From Hyphomicrobiales bacterium (GTDB lineage: Bacteria; Pseudomonadota; Alphaproteobacteria; Rhizobiales; Rhizobiaceae), in the NCBI GenBank assembly GCA_900466005.1, contig UEGQ01000007.1:310001-374000 (forward strand): a stretch of 64,000 nucleotides of DNA. Direction: 5' to 3'. Of this stretch, positions 17,039-24,918 are shown piece by piece (position 1 is the first letter of the stretch; each line of letters starts with the position of its first letter). The notes beneath the pieces were generated by a model. That model was not told the origin of the DNA, ran no database searches, and worked only from the letters and a program-made list of their open reading frames with translations. Position numbers and translations under genes: made by a program.

Positions 17039-18580
17039 TCAGGCTCCTTGTGCGGCCATTCCGGCCATGGCCATCGCGGCTTGCGAGGCGGCGGCGTCCT
17101 GTTCGGCCTTGTCCATCGCGGCGCGCTCATCCTTGGTGACGACGAATTCCTGCGGCACGCCGAGGTCGCGGCCGATCTGGGTCAGCGCGGTTTCGATATG
17201 CGCCACGCGGCCGGCGCGGTCCTGCATGATCATGATGACCATCTGCAGCCACTGGACGATCTTCTCGATCCGCTGGGCCTCGCGGGCGATCGCCAGCGGG
17301 CTCTTCACGCGGATCTTCACGAGAAGCTGGTCGATGTTGATATCCTGTCCGATCAGGCCGCGGTTGTAGGCGAGTTCAATCACGCGCTTGACCGCCGGAA
17401 TGGTGATTTCCTTGACCAGCCGGCCATAGGCGCCGAGGTGGTCTGCCGCCAGTCGCTTGACGCGCTCGAGGATCTCGGTCGCCGAGCGCACAGCCGCCCC
17501 GTCCGGCGGCAATGTCTGGTCCATCATGGTCGCCTTCACGCCCATGCGCATTTCGTTGAGCACCATGTTGGAGAGGTCGAGACGCGGATCCGGGAAGCGC
17601 TGGATGGACGGGCCGAGCGTGCCGCCGTTGCGCGCGACTTTCCAGATCGCACCCGGCTGCAGCGCCGCCAGATCCGGGTTGAACACGCCGTCGTCGACGG
17701 CGGTATAGATCCCGAGCATGGCGATCGACGCCGCCTGCAGCTGCAGGCGGGCGGCGGTGTTGAGCGTCTTCGTCGTCGGCATGGCGATCATCGCCAGCCC
17801 GCGGCCCATGGTTTCGCCGGGAACGCGGAAATAGCGCGGCGTCAACCAGGGGCAGGTGCGGCTTTCGGATTTGAAGATGACCTGTGCCTGTTTCTTGCAC
17901 CAGACGACCATCTCCCAGCGGCGCGTTTTCGGATTGCGGATCGTGTCGACATAGACCTCGATCTCCTGGGCCGGCCTCTTGGCGTAGAGATCCTTCATGT
18001 CCTGGCTGAAATCGCCTTCCGGCCATGTTTCCATGAGCTCGCGCACCGGCATCTTGCGTGTCCAGAAGATGCCGGAAACCTTGTTGTTCGGCCCGCCCTC
18101 GAGGAGGAGCTCTTCCACCGATACGGAGATCGGCTCCCAGAGAAGATCGGGATCGGTCGACGGGTTCATCAGGATCGCCCCCGTTCCACCGACGAGCTCG
18201 AGCGCCATTTCGTGGAAGGCCATGTCCCAGTCGCCGTCCTCGAAGAAGGCCTGCGCCACCTTCGAAATCGGGTGGAGCTGCTCGAGCAGCGGCTCCCGCT
18301 CCGTTTCCCGGACGATCGGTCCGGGTTCGATCTCGAAATTGTCCTCGCCGGCGGGCCAGAAATCCTGCTGCACCTTGCCGGCGAAGCGGAAGGCGGCATC
18401 GATCGCGGTATGGTCGAAGACCTGGTCGACGCGCTTTTCGCCCTTGCCGGTGTCCTTGGTCGATTTCCGGAAGGGGATCGAATACTGGTAGACCTCGTCG
18501 AGCAGCGGCTGGAAGGCGTCGCGCTCGCGCTGGGCGGCATTGCGCCGCGTCTTCAGCCGCTCCGTCGTGATGTTGTCCAT
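17039..18580 (-). CDS. Portal (head-tail connector) protein
   Basis: The 513-residue protein matches the T7 gp8-type connector family in size and pattern. It has an N-terminal helix (RLKTRRNAAQRERDAFQPLL), the YSIPFRKS segment, the typical VDQVFDHTAIDAAFRFAGKV with QQDFWPAG, and a long C-terminal helical region ending in Ala/Gln-rich sequence (DAAASQAAMAMAGMAAQG). The dodecameric portal would be the DNA gate and the nucleus for head assembly. Its order after the terminase and before the scaffold gene fits. The start at 18580 touches the stop of the preceding small gene. Confidence 0.85.
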   Translation of the reverse strand: MDNITTERLKTRRNAAQRERDAFQPLLDEVYQYSIPFRKSTKDTGKGEKRVDQVFDHTAIDAAFRFAGKVQQDFWPAGEDNFEIEPGPIVRETEREPLLEQLHPISKVAQAFFEDGDWDMAFHEMALELVGGTGAILMNPSTDPDLLWEPISVSVEELLLEGGPNNKVSGIFWTRKMPVRELMETWPEGDFSQDMKDLYAKRPAQEIEVYVDTIRNPKTRRWEMVVWCKKQAQVIFKSESRTCPWLTPRYFRVPGETMGRGLAMIAMPTTKTLNTAARLQLQAASIAMLGIYTAVDDGVFNPDLAALQPGAIWKVARNGGTLGPSIQRFPDPRLDLSNMVLNEMRMGVKATMMDQTLPPDGAAVRSATEILERVKRLAADHLGAYGRLVKEITIPAVKRVIELAYNRGLIGQDINIDQLLVKIRVKSPLAIAREAQRIEKIVQWLQMVIMIMQDRAGRVAHIETALTQIGRDLGVPQEFVVTKDERAAMDKAEQDAAASQAAMAMAGMAAQGA

Positions 18581-18780
18581 CAGACGCCGCCGAGCTTGTC
18601 GACGCCTTCGCCGGAAAGGAAGGTCAGCAGCTGGCTGCCGGTCTTGCGGCCGGTCTTGGTCGCCGATGCCTGATCCGTTTCCGCCTGCTGCCGCGCCAGA
18701 TCGGCGAGCTGCCGCCGCTGTTGCGCCTTGAGTGCCGCGGCCTGACCGTTGTCACCGCCGCCGAACAATGCCTTTGCCAT
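18580..18780 (-). CDS. Small conserved phage protein upstream of portal
   Basis: The 66-residue product begins MAKALFGGGDNGQAAALKAQQRRQ and is mostly a charged Gln/Ala-rich helix with a Gly-rich start. Proteins of this size and opening precede portal genes in many T7-like and related phages. Its start overlaps the end of the gp13-like gene by 29 bp and its stop meets the portal start. The function is unknown; a head-tail completion or assembly role is only a positional guess. Confidence 0.6.
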   Translation of the reverse strand: MAKALFGGGDNGQAAALKAQQRRQLADLARQQAETDQASATKTGRKTGSQLLTFLSGEGVDKLGGV

Positions 18781-19153
18781 AGCGCCAGATTTCCTTGTCG
18801 TTGACTGTTTCCGCGAACTGGAAACCGGCGAGCGACGCGATACGACGGCCGGCTTCCGTGGCGCAGACGACCACGATCACAGGGTAATCAAGGGCAGCTA
18901 AGGTCAACCGCATGGCAGAGATCAGCGGTCGCATGTGGCGGGCAAGCTCTGGACCCGGATTGAACCAGCATTCGGCGATACCGTCGGCCTCGTAGACGCC
19001 GAGAAGCGCGACCGGCCTGCCGTTCTCGTGCACCGTCCAGGTCAGACCCTCGGAATGCATCTCCCGCAGGATGGCCCAGTGCAGCTGGGTACGCGCGCCG
19101 CCGAGCTCGGCCATTTCGAAGATCGTCGACGGGCTGGTGATTTCGATGCTCAA
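18752..19153 (-). CDS. gp13-like acetyltransferase-fold phage protein
   Basis: The product has 133 residues. The likely start is TTG at 19153, which overlaps the terminase stop (TTGA) and is preceded by AAAGG. The body reads ALLGVYEADGIAECWFNPGPEL, then PVIVVVCATEAGRRIASLAGFQFAET. This matches the T7 gp13 family, which keeps a GNAT-like fold with a short strand-turn-helix near the C-terminus (ASLAGF). T7 gp13 is needed for virion morphogenesis and has about 138 residues. Whether the present protein binds acetyl-CoA cannot be judged from the sequence. Confidence 0.65.
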   Translation of the reverse strand: MSIEITSPSTIFEMAELGGARTQLHWAILREMHSEGLTWTVHENGRPVALLGVYEADGIAECWFNPGPELARHMRPLISAMRLTLAALDYPVIVVVCATEAGRRIASLAGFQFAETVNDKEIWRYGKGIVRRR

Positions 19154-20829
19154 AGCCCGACCTTTCGCGGATCGAAGCTTCCGGCCGCTCCCCAACCCCC
19201 GCTGCGCTGCTGGCCTCGGTCGAAGCGGCCGCGATCGGCGGCGCTCATGTCGGCCGCGGCGCGAATGATGCCGGAGCGGCCGCGAAAGCCGCCGATGAGG
19301 TAGCCGCCGGCGTCGTGAAGGTCGGACCATGGATGTGTCTTTTCCGGCTGCTCCTCGTACTCGGTCGAGGCGCTGTCAGGCCGGCGCTTGAACCGGTATT
19401 TGCCGTCGAAGCCTTCGATGAATAGCGGGCAGCGCTCCGGGCAGATGATCAGGTGCGTATCGGCTTCGGTGTAGCCGCGCAATTCGAGCTTGACGGCATC
19501 GAGCCGCATGCCGAGTTCGTTCGATCCGTTGAACGGCAGCAGCAGCGGCAGGCCGAGAATGACGGAAATCGTCTCCATCGCGGTCAGCTGCCCGCCCTCG
19601 CGGTCGGCGCCGTAGCTCGCCGCCGGGTCGCACCAGATGCGGATGGTCGAATAATTCTGGTAGCGATCGTTGAGAAGCTGTCTCATTCCCTCGCCGAAGC
19701 GGAGGGACCCGACGCCGTGCCCCATGTAGAGCTCGTCGCAAAAGGCGATGCGTCCCGGAGGCAGGATCTGCGCGAACATGGCGGCGGGGTTGAGGGTGTT
19801 CATGCTGGTATCGATGCCGATGCCGAGCGTCAGGCGCGGGTCGGTGATGATCCTCGACCGGGCCACATGCCGGTCGCGGCGATAGCTCTCGTAGACAGGC
19901 TTGCCGTGGCGGGAATAGCCGAATTCGTTGTCGACCATGCGCTTGACGAAGCTTTCCTCCTGGTTGCGCACGATCTTTTCGTAATAGTCGGGCTCCAGGT
20001 TGAAGCGGTTCTCCGCGTCGGCCGAGCGGCCGGAGGGCTGGCGGTAGAAATGCCGGTCCGGCGTCGGTGCCTTGATGAACTTTTTGTAGACGTAGTTGTC
20101 GAGCGTCGGCGCATTGAGGTCGCCGATGACGAGGCCGAGGCGCTGCCCCGAGGCTAGACGGTGCCCGAGATGCCGCCCCAGTTCCTCGATTTCATCTACG
20201 GACAGCAGGAGCTTTGGGGCTGGATAGCGGCCGACACGCTGTTCGGCGTCGGTAAGTGCATCCTCGGCATGGGTGTCGGCTTCGTTAAGCCACACGCCGG
20301 AATATTCGCGGCCCTTCATCATCGTCTCGACCGAGTTTTCCCCCAACCCGGCGAATTCTGTCACCGCCTCGATGCGCACGCCGTCCTGGCCGATAAAGCG
20401 CAGGGTGTGGACCGCCGGGCGATCGTTTCCGCCCGTCCAGGAGGATCCGGGATAGGTTTTGGGGAACCACTGCTTCCAGCTTTCCAGAACGGTCTTTTCC
20501 GCCGAGCGGAACGTGTCGCGAAGGACGATCCAACGGCACATCCGCGTCGGCTTACCATCCTCCGGATGTCGCGCGATCGGGGCTTGCGTAGCGGCATAGA
20601 CACGCTTGAAGGCGCAAGCCGTCGTTTTTCCGCCACCGATAGGGCCCATGAAGAACGTCGTAGGCCGAACGTCGAGGATGAACTGCTGCGAGACAGGCCC
20701 GGCTGGCGTGTAGTTGAACGGATCGAAGTCCTCGTAGACCTCGAGCTTCGACACGACGATCCGCAGATCCTCGTCGGTGAAGGTCTTGATGTCGTCGCGG
20801 CTGATCAGGTCGGAGATGTGCTGGCTCAT
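19150..20829 (-). CDS. Terminase large subunit (packaging ATPase and nuclease)
   Basis: The 559-residue protein has a Walker A motif GPIGGGKT at residues 62-69 and a Walker B-like segment GVWLNEAD at 178-185. A C-terminal nuclease region contains TLGIGIDTSMNTLNP, with the first acidic residue of an RNase H-type site. It would cut concatemeric DNA and pump it into the procapsid. The ATG at 20829 (MSQHISDL) has GAGG ten bases upstream and overlaps the stop of the previous gene. It is followed at once by the gp13-like gene, so translation is coupled. Confidence 0.92.
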   Translation of the reverse strand: MSQHISDLISRDDIKTFTDEDLRIVVSKLEVYEDFDPFNYTPAGPVSQQFILDVRPTTFFMGPIGGGKTTACAFKRVYAATQAPIARHPEDGKPTRMCRWIVLRDTFRSAEKTVLESWKQWFPKTYPGSSWTGGNDRPAVHTLRFIGQDGVRIEAVTEFAGLGENSVETMMKGREYSGVWLNEADTHAEDALTDAEQRVGRYPAPKLLLSVDEIEELGRHLGHRLASGQRLGLVIGDLNAPTLDNYVYKKFIKAPTPDRHFYRQPSGRSADAENRFNLEPDYYEKIVRNQEESFVKRMVDNEFGYSRHGKPVYESYRRDRHVARSRIITDPRLTLGIGIDTSMNTLNPAAMFAQILPPGRIAFCDELYMGHGVGSLRFGEGMRQLLNDRYQNYSTIRIWCDPAASYGADREGGQLTAMETISVILGLPLLLPFNGSNELGMRLDAVKLELRGYTEADTHLIICPERCPLFIEGFDGKYRFKRRPDSASTEYEEQPEKTHPWSDLHDAGGYLIGGFRGRSGIIRAAADMSAADRGRFDRGQQRSGGWGAAGSFDPRKVGL

Positions 20830-21047
20830 GGCTGCTCTACCTCGATACATTCGATGAGCGCTGCCTGTAACTCGATTTCGCGCGAGAGCTGCTCGTTCGT
20901 GAGCCACCAGCGGCGGCCGCACTGATAGCAAGATGCTCGCCCCTCAAGCAGGTCGATGTCTGGATTGTCGCACCAGCAGTCGACATCGTCTTCGTCGTAG
21001 AAGTCGTCATCGTCTAGATCTGCAGTTGCAGTGTTTTGCTGGCTCAT
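20826..21047 (-). CDS. Small acidic zinc-ribbon protein
   Basis: The 73-residue product has a very acidic stretch (LDDDDFYDEDDVD) followed by four cysteines at residues 24, 26, 40 and 43 (CWC and CYQC), spaced like a zinc ribbon. It overlaps the terminase start by four bases. Possible roles are a nucleic-acid-binding or regulatory factor made with the packaging enzyme. I know of no named family for it. Confidence 0.6.
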   Translation of the reverse strand: MSQQNTATADLDDDDFYDEDDVDCWCDNPDIDLLEGRASCYQCGRRWWLTNEQLSREIELQAALIECIEVEQP

Positions 21048-21292
21048 TGTGAACTCTCCGGCGGTGTCCAGCCGAGATCGATCAACGCCTGGCGGATCTT
21101 GCCGTCGCGATCGCTAGCAATCGCCTCGGCGACCTGCTTTGCGACGATCTCTGCCGGAATCGGTTCCCAACAAAGCCCGTGCTCGCCGGCCTGCCCTCGA
21201 TAGGGATAGGGCCGGTCATAGGTCAGCGGCCGGACCAGCGCCGCGCGCTGGCCCTCCTGCTCGATATCGCGTTGCCGTTCCCAGTCAGTCAT
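21044..21292 (-). CDS. Hypothetical phage protein
   Basis: The 82-residue product starts MTDWERQRDIEQEGQR at the ATG at 21292. The N-terminus is charged, the middle is Tyr/Pro-rich (YDRPYPYRGQ), and a C-terminal helix follows (VAKQVAEAIASDRDGKIRQALIDLGW). An upstream in-frame start would lie deep inside the preceding gene and is less likely. It overlaps both neighbours by a few bases. The function is unknown. Confidence 0.55.
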   Translation of the reverse strand: MTDWERQRDIEQEGQRAALVRPLTYDRPYPYRGQAGEHGLCWEPIPAEIVAKQVAEAIASDRDGKIRQALIDLGWTPPESSQ

Positions 21293-21944
21293 CCGCTTGC
21301 TCCTTGGCAAGCGCGGCCCGCATGCCGCGCGGAAGTGCCGGCGCGCGCACCAGCGCAGGCGCGCCGGCTCCGCTGAAGTCACCTGGAGCCCGAAGGGCGG
21401 AAGGTGTCCGCTTTTCCTTCATCAGCGCATTGCGGCTTGTGACCATGGTGTAACCGTCCTCGAAGGCGAGCAGGCAGGAGTTCATCCTACCGCGCGCCAC
21501 AACCCGGCAACGCTGGCCCTTCCGCCCCTGGCGGTCCCATCGATAGACGTAGAGCTGCTCGACGGCCGCCTCTAACCCCGACCCCAGCAGGAGCGCGGAA
21601 GCCCGCGGGGCAGGGCCAGCCGCTTCCGATTTCTCCATCCCCGACCCCGGGGCGGTAGAGTTAGACCCGGCGCCGAGGCCAAAATCCGGCCACATAGTGA
21701 CCGGAAACCCCATCAGCGAAAAATCTGATCGGTGCGCGTGCGCTCCCCCCTGCACCCGGGGGAGGGGGTGGTCTTCGGGGAAGGCCTCGCCGCCCAGGGC
21801 GCCGGCCGAGCGATGCACCCCCGGCATGGCTCGGCCGCCGGCGCCGGATCGTGCCACGTCGATCGCTCCAAACGGCCCGGTCCCCTCGCTGGCGGCCGGT
21901 CCAAGCAACTGATTTCCCATCAGTCCATTGACTTCGTAAGCCAT
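21285..21944 (-). CDS. Hypothetical Gly/Ala/Pro-rich phage protein
   Basis: The 219-residue product is rich in Gly, Ala and Pro with little predicted secondary structure in the first 120 residues. An ordered segment follows (VEQLYVYRWDRQGRKGQRCRVVARGRMNSCLLAFEDGYTMVTSRNALMK) that looks like a small beta domain. Only this C-terminal part has the look of a conserved fold; it may bind nucleic acid. It lies between the putative small terminase and the terminase cluster. I do not recognise the family. Confidence 0.5.
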   Translation of the reverse strand: MAYEVNGLMGNQLLGPAASEGTGPFGAIDVARSGAGGRAMPGVHRSAGALGGEAFPEDHPLPRVQGGAHAHRSDFSLMGFPVTMWPDFGLGAGSNSTAPGSGMEKSEAAGPAPRASALLLGSGLEAAVEQLYVYRWDRQGRKGQRCRVVARGRMNSCLLAFEDGYTMVTSRNALMKEKRTPSALRAPGDFSGAGAPALVRAPALPRGMRAALAKEQADD

Positions 21945-21946
21945 TG

Positions 21947-22561
21947 TTATTCCTCGCTTTCCTGTTTCGTGCGGCTTATTGCCGTGCGGCTTTGCCGCGC
22001 CTCAACTGCTAAGTTATTGTTTTTGCTTGCGTCGATTGTCAGCGGCATGCCGACCGAGAGGCCGCGCTGACCGGCAATCTGGCGCGCCTGGTCGAGCTGG
22101 TTGGTGCCGAGGTTGAGGACCAGGACGGGCAGACGTTCGTCCGCGACCTCGACCCGCACCGGTGCCTTGCCGTGCAGGTAGGGCGCCAGCTTGTCCGCGC
22201 AGGAGAGCTGCTCCTCGACGATCTCGGAGAGCGACGGCACCGCCTTGCCGACGTTCTTGCCGATCGCCTTGTAGGTCCGCTCGTGCTCGACGAAGAACGC
22301 CTGCAGCTCGACCGGATTGGCGGACATGAACTCGGCCATGAATTCCAGAGGATCCTTGAAGCCGTTCGCCTCGTACCAGGCCGCGAAGTCCGCCGTTTTC
22401 CGGTTTTTCGCACCTTTCGGCCGGCCGCGCTGACGCTTCACCGACGCCGAGGCCGTCCCCAGCCAATCCTCGCCGCCCGCCCGATCGCCCGCCGCCGAAC
22501 CGCCGCAGTCGACGCCGCCGACCGCGACATCGGCATGCTCCTGGAAATCCTCGTCAGCCAT
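21947..22561 (-). CDS. Putative terminase small subunit / DNA-binding protein with AT-hook-like motif
   Basis: The 204-residue product has a basic RGRPKGAKNRKT motif near residue 45, similar to AT-hooks and common in phage small terminases. A helical core follows (KDPLEFMAEFMSANPVELQAFFVEHERTYKAIG) and then VLVLNLGTNQLDQARQIAG. It is the first gene after the repeat-filled gap and lies upstream of the large terminase, which is where small terminases are found. The ATG at 22561 is preferred to a TTG at 22570. A transcription factor for the late genes is an alternative reading. Confidence 0.55.
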   Translation of the reverse strand: MADEDFQEHADVAVGGVDCGGSAAGDRAGGEDWLGTASASVKRQRGRPKGAKNRKTADFAAWYEANGFKDPLEFMAEFMSANPVELQAFFVEHERTYKAIGKNVGKAVPSLSEIVEEQLSCADKLAPYLHGKAPVRVEVADERLPVLVLNLGTNQLDQARQIAGQRGLSVGMPLTIDASKNNNLAVEARQSRTAISRTKQESEE

Positions 22562-22994
22562 ATTTCCCAATTTAAAATTCCCTGCTCGGCTTCGGTTTTG
22601 TCTAGGCTCTGTCTAGCTGCTGTCTATCTATTTCATTCAACAAAATCATATACATAGGAATGGTTTTAGACGTTTAGACATTTAGACAGACGTTTCTCTC
22701 ACGTACGTACGCACACTCACGCATATACGAGGCCTTGCCCCGTCTAACTGTCTATTTGTCTTTGTGAGATTTTTTCCGATGTAAAATCAGATACATGGCC
22801 GCATATCCTAACTAGACACTTCACTAGACAGCTAGACAGACACCGCGTCGGCATTGCGACCATGGGTCTACCCTACAACAGGCCGAAAACCGTCAACCGC
22901 GAGGCTTTGCGCAGCGCGAGGGGTCGGGGTCGGGGTTTTCGGTCTCGAAAGCGCGCAAAATGGCGGCGCGCGGCACCTTGCGGTTGCGGTCATG
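22562..22994. other. Gene-free gap with repeat modules (candidate origin, cos/pac or late control region)
   Basis: No plausible gene is seen in these 433 bp, an exception in a phage whose genes otherwise overlap. The left two thirds are AT-rich and hold two tandem copies of a repeat module (annotated separately). The right part is GC-rich, with three GGGG runs (22920-22935) and a 9-bp inverted repeat CCGAAAACC / GGTTTTCGG (22883-22891, 22934-22942). It lies between the replication genes and the packaging genes. Confidence 0.75.
22600..22841. repeat. Two tandem iteron-like modules of GTCTA / TAGAC repeats
   Basis: GTCTA occurs at 22600, 22611 and 22622 (11-bp period). Its complement TAGAC occurs at 22667, 22675 and 22683 (8-bp period, within TTTAGAC). 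GTCTA recurs at 22742 and 22750 with a GTCTT variant at 22758 (8-bp period), and TAGAC at 22813, 22825 and 22833. Each pair of opposed triplets encloses an AT-rich core sharing AAAATCA-n-ATACAT (22642 and 22783). The whole module is thus duplicated with an offset of about 142 bp. Such arrays are typical binding sites for an initiator, terminase or regulator. The protein that binds them is not identified. Confidence 0.8.
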
Positions 22995-24845
22995 TCATCC
23001 GGTCCAATCCTGATAGGCCTTGAGCGATACGAAGATGCAGCGCGTCTGCCGCCCGGCGACGCTCACGCGGTTGTCGGTCATGCCGGGCTTGACCTGCTCC
23101 GGCTCGATGATGACCTCCGGCGGTCCTCGCTTGAGGGCGAATTTCCACGGTCCGTTGCCGTTCCTCGCCCCGAATGGCGTGTCCATCAGCGCCTTGCCGA
23201 TCGTTCTCGAGGCATTGGGAATGGCGAGGATGATGTCGTCATCCTTGCCGAACACGCCGAGGTCGGCCGCCGCCAGGCGGGCCTTGGCCTCCTTGATCTC
23301 CTCGTCAGGTGCCGCCGGCTTTATTCGGGCGATCTCCTGGGCGACGGTCCGCCGCTGGCCGCCGGTAAAGGCCTCGATCGGGCTCGTCATGATTGCGTCG
23401 ATCGCCTGCTTCCATGCGGGTTCGGCGCCCTCGAGCTCCGGCAGCAGCGACGGCCGCAACAGCGCGCCCCATTGCGCCCGTTCGTCGCAGGGAAGCCCCA
23501 GCGCCCGCAGTCCTGCATCGCCGAGCATGACGTCGGCGATCGCCAGGAATGCCCCGAATGTTTTCTGGCCGCGGCTGTTGTGGCCGGCCTCCCGCAGGAT
23601 CGCGTAATAGTCGTCGAGCCGGTAGTCGAGGTCGTCCCACCGATCGGCGAGGATACGCATCAGCCGAGGCCCGACCGTCTCGGCCGCCTTCATCGTCGGT
23701 GCCTTGTTCGATGTGACCAGCAGCGGCCGCAGCTGGATGATCGCCATGCGGGTCAGGCTGGCCGCGGGCAGGGGCGGCGGGTTGATGCCGGAGAAGAGAA
23801 ACGAGCTCTGCGCCTCGAATTCGACGCCCTTGTGGTTCTGCCCGCCGCGGATCCTGACCGAGCCGCTCGCCGCGTCGCGGGCCATCTTGATGATTTTTTG
23901 CGTCTGCTCGGGTGCCTCGTCGCCCTCCATCTCGTCGATGGCAATCGGCAGGCTGTCATGACCGACCAGCTGATAGAGACCGGCCTCGCTTGCATTGGTG
24001 GTCGAGATCATCATGCGCCCGAGGATGGTGCGAAACAGGCCATGGCGGCCGATCAGCTCGGATTTTCCGGTACCGGCATCGCCGGTGATGAAGATCGACG
24101 GCCGCCAGTCGAGCGCCCCGCCGAGCATGGCGATGCCGATCCATCCGAGCAGGATCATCGCGTCGAGATCCCCGCGCTCGAAATTCCAGGTGCGCAGGAT
24201 CTTGAATATTTCCGGCGCCGGGTTGTCGCCGTCGCCGACCTCGTTTCCCCAGGGAGAGAGGCTCGGTGGCCGGCGGGCGTAGAAATAGCCGTCGCGCTCG
24301 CCGGTATCCTCGAGATCGCCGTCGATCCACAGATGATCGCCGCAATGCAGGATCAGCTGACCCTGGCTGTCGCGCCAGGCGCCGCGGCCGCGCACCATGT
24401 CGGTCATCGTCCAGGCGCCGCGCTCGCGGCAGGCGGCAAACAGGTCGCGCCGCACCAGCTCGGCCTTGAACCCGGAGACGCCGCCCTTGCGGTCGTAGGC
24501 AGGCCACGCCCAGTAGAGAAAATCCTCGTGGCCGGCGAAAAGCTTCTGGATGCGCTCGACGCCGAGCGAGGAGTCTCCGGAGTTGAAGACCTGCCCCATC
24601 GTGTCCTCGAAGAAGAAGTTCTCGCCGTCGTAGCCGAGCGGCCGCACGGGGCAGTTCTCCGGAATGTGGCCGGTCTGGTCGAGATAGCCGGCCGCGCGCC
24701 ACTCGCCGGGCATGATGCCCTCGTGCGGTTTTCCGGGCGTGGGATAGGGCGCTCTCCGGCGGCGTTCGGCGAGGTTGAGCCGCTTCATCCCTCCGGCGAT
24801 CAGCCCGCCGACTTTGCGGGTTCCGTCACTGCCTTGCTGTTCCAT
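22995..24845 (-). CDS. Replicative helicase-like AAA/SF3-type ATPase
   Basis: The 616-residue protein has a Walker A motif GDAGTGKS at residues 255-262 and a Walker B segment LPIAIDEMEGD at about 299-309. These are followed by GSVRIRGGQNHKGVEFEAQSSFLFSG, as in phage D5/SF3-type replication ATPases. The N-terminal 240 residues could hold a DNA-binding or primase-associated domain (GYDGENFFFEDTMGQVFN). Within the phage it stands downstream of a Toprim primase, so the pair would open and prime the origin. The gene ends just before the repeat-rich gap. The helicase role is inferred from motifs and context. Confidence 0.75.
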   Translation of the reverse strand: MEQQGSDGTRKVGGLIAGGMKRLNLAERRRRAPYPTPGKPHEGIMPGEWRAAGYLDQTGHIPENCPVRPLGYDGENFFFEDTMGQVFNSGDSSLGVERIQKLFAGHEDFLYWAWPAYDRKGGVSGFKAELVRRDLFAACRERGAWTMTDMVRGRGAWRDSQGQLILHCGDHLWIDGDLEDTGERDGYFYARRPPSLSPWGNEVGDGDNPAPEIFKILRTWNFERGDLDAMILLGWIGIAMLGGALDWRPSIFITGDAGTGKSELIGRHGLFRTILGRMMISTTNASEAGLYQLVGHDSLPIAIDEMEGDEAPEQTQKIIKMARDAASGSVRIRGGQNHKGVEFEAQSSFLFSGINPPPLPAASLTRMAIIQLRPLLVTSNKAPTMKAAETVGPRLMRILADRWDDLDYRLDDYYAILREAGHNSRGQKTFGAFLAIADVMLGDAGLRALGLPCDERAQWGALLRPSLLPELEGAEPAWKQAIDAIMTSPIEAFTGGQRRTVAQEIARIKPAAPDEEIKEAKARLAAADLGVFGKDDDIILAIPNASRTIGKALMDTPFGARNGNGPWKFALKRGPPEVIIEPEQVKPGMTDNRVSVAGRQTRCIFVSLKAYQDWTG

Positions 24846-24867
24846 CGATAATTTTTTTCATCCCCTG

Positions 24868-24897
24868 CCGAAAAGCGGTCGCAAAACCGCCTTTCGG
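24868..24897. other. Intergenic hairpin before the helicase gene
   Basis: CCGAAA and GCGGT (24868-24879) pair with ACCGC and TTTCGG (24886-24897), giving an 11-bp stem with one mismatch and a 6-nt loop. It occupies the 73-bp gap between two genes that otherwise belong to one overlapping chain. There is no T-tract after it on the minus strand. It may set the relative expression of the helicase gene. Confidence 0.45.
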
Positions 24898-24918
24898 TTG
24901 ACATTCCGGATACGGATT

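Noticed and set aside
22920..22935. Possible G-quadruplex in the gap after the helicase gene
   Set aside because: Only three GGGG runs are present in close spacing; a fourth run is lacking, so intramolecular folding is uncertain.
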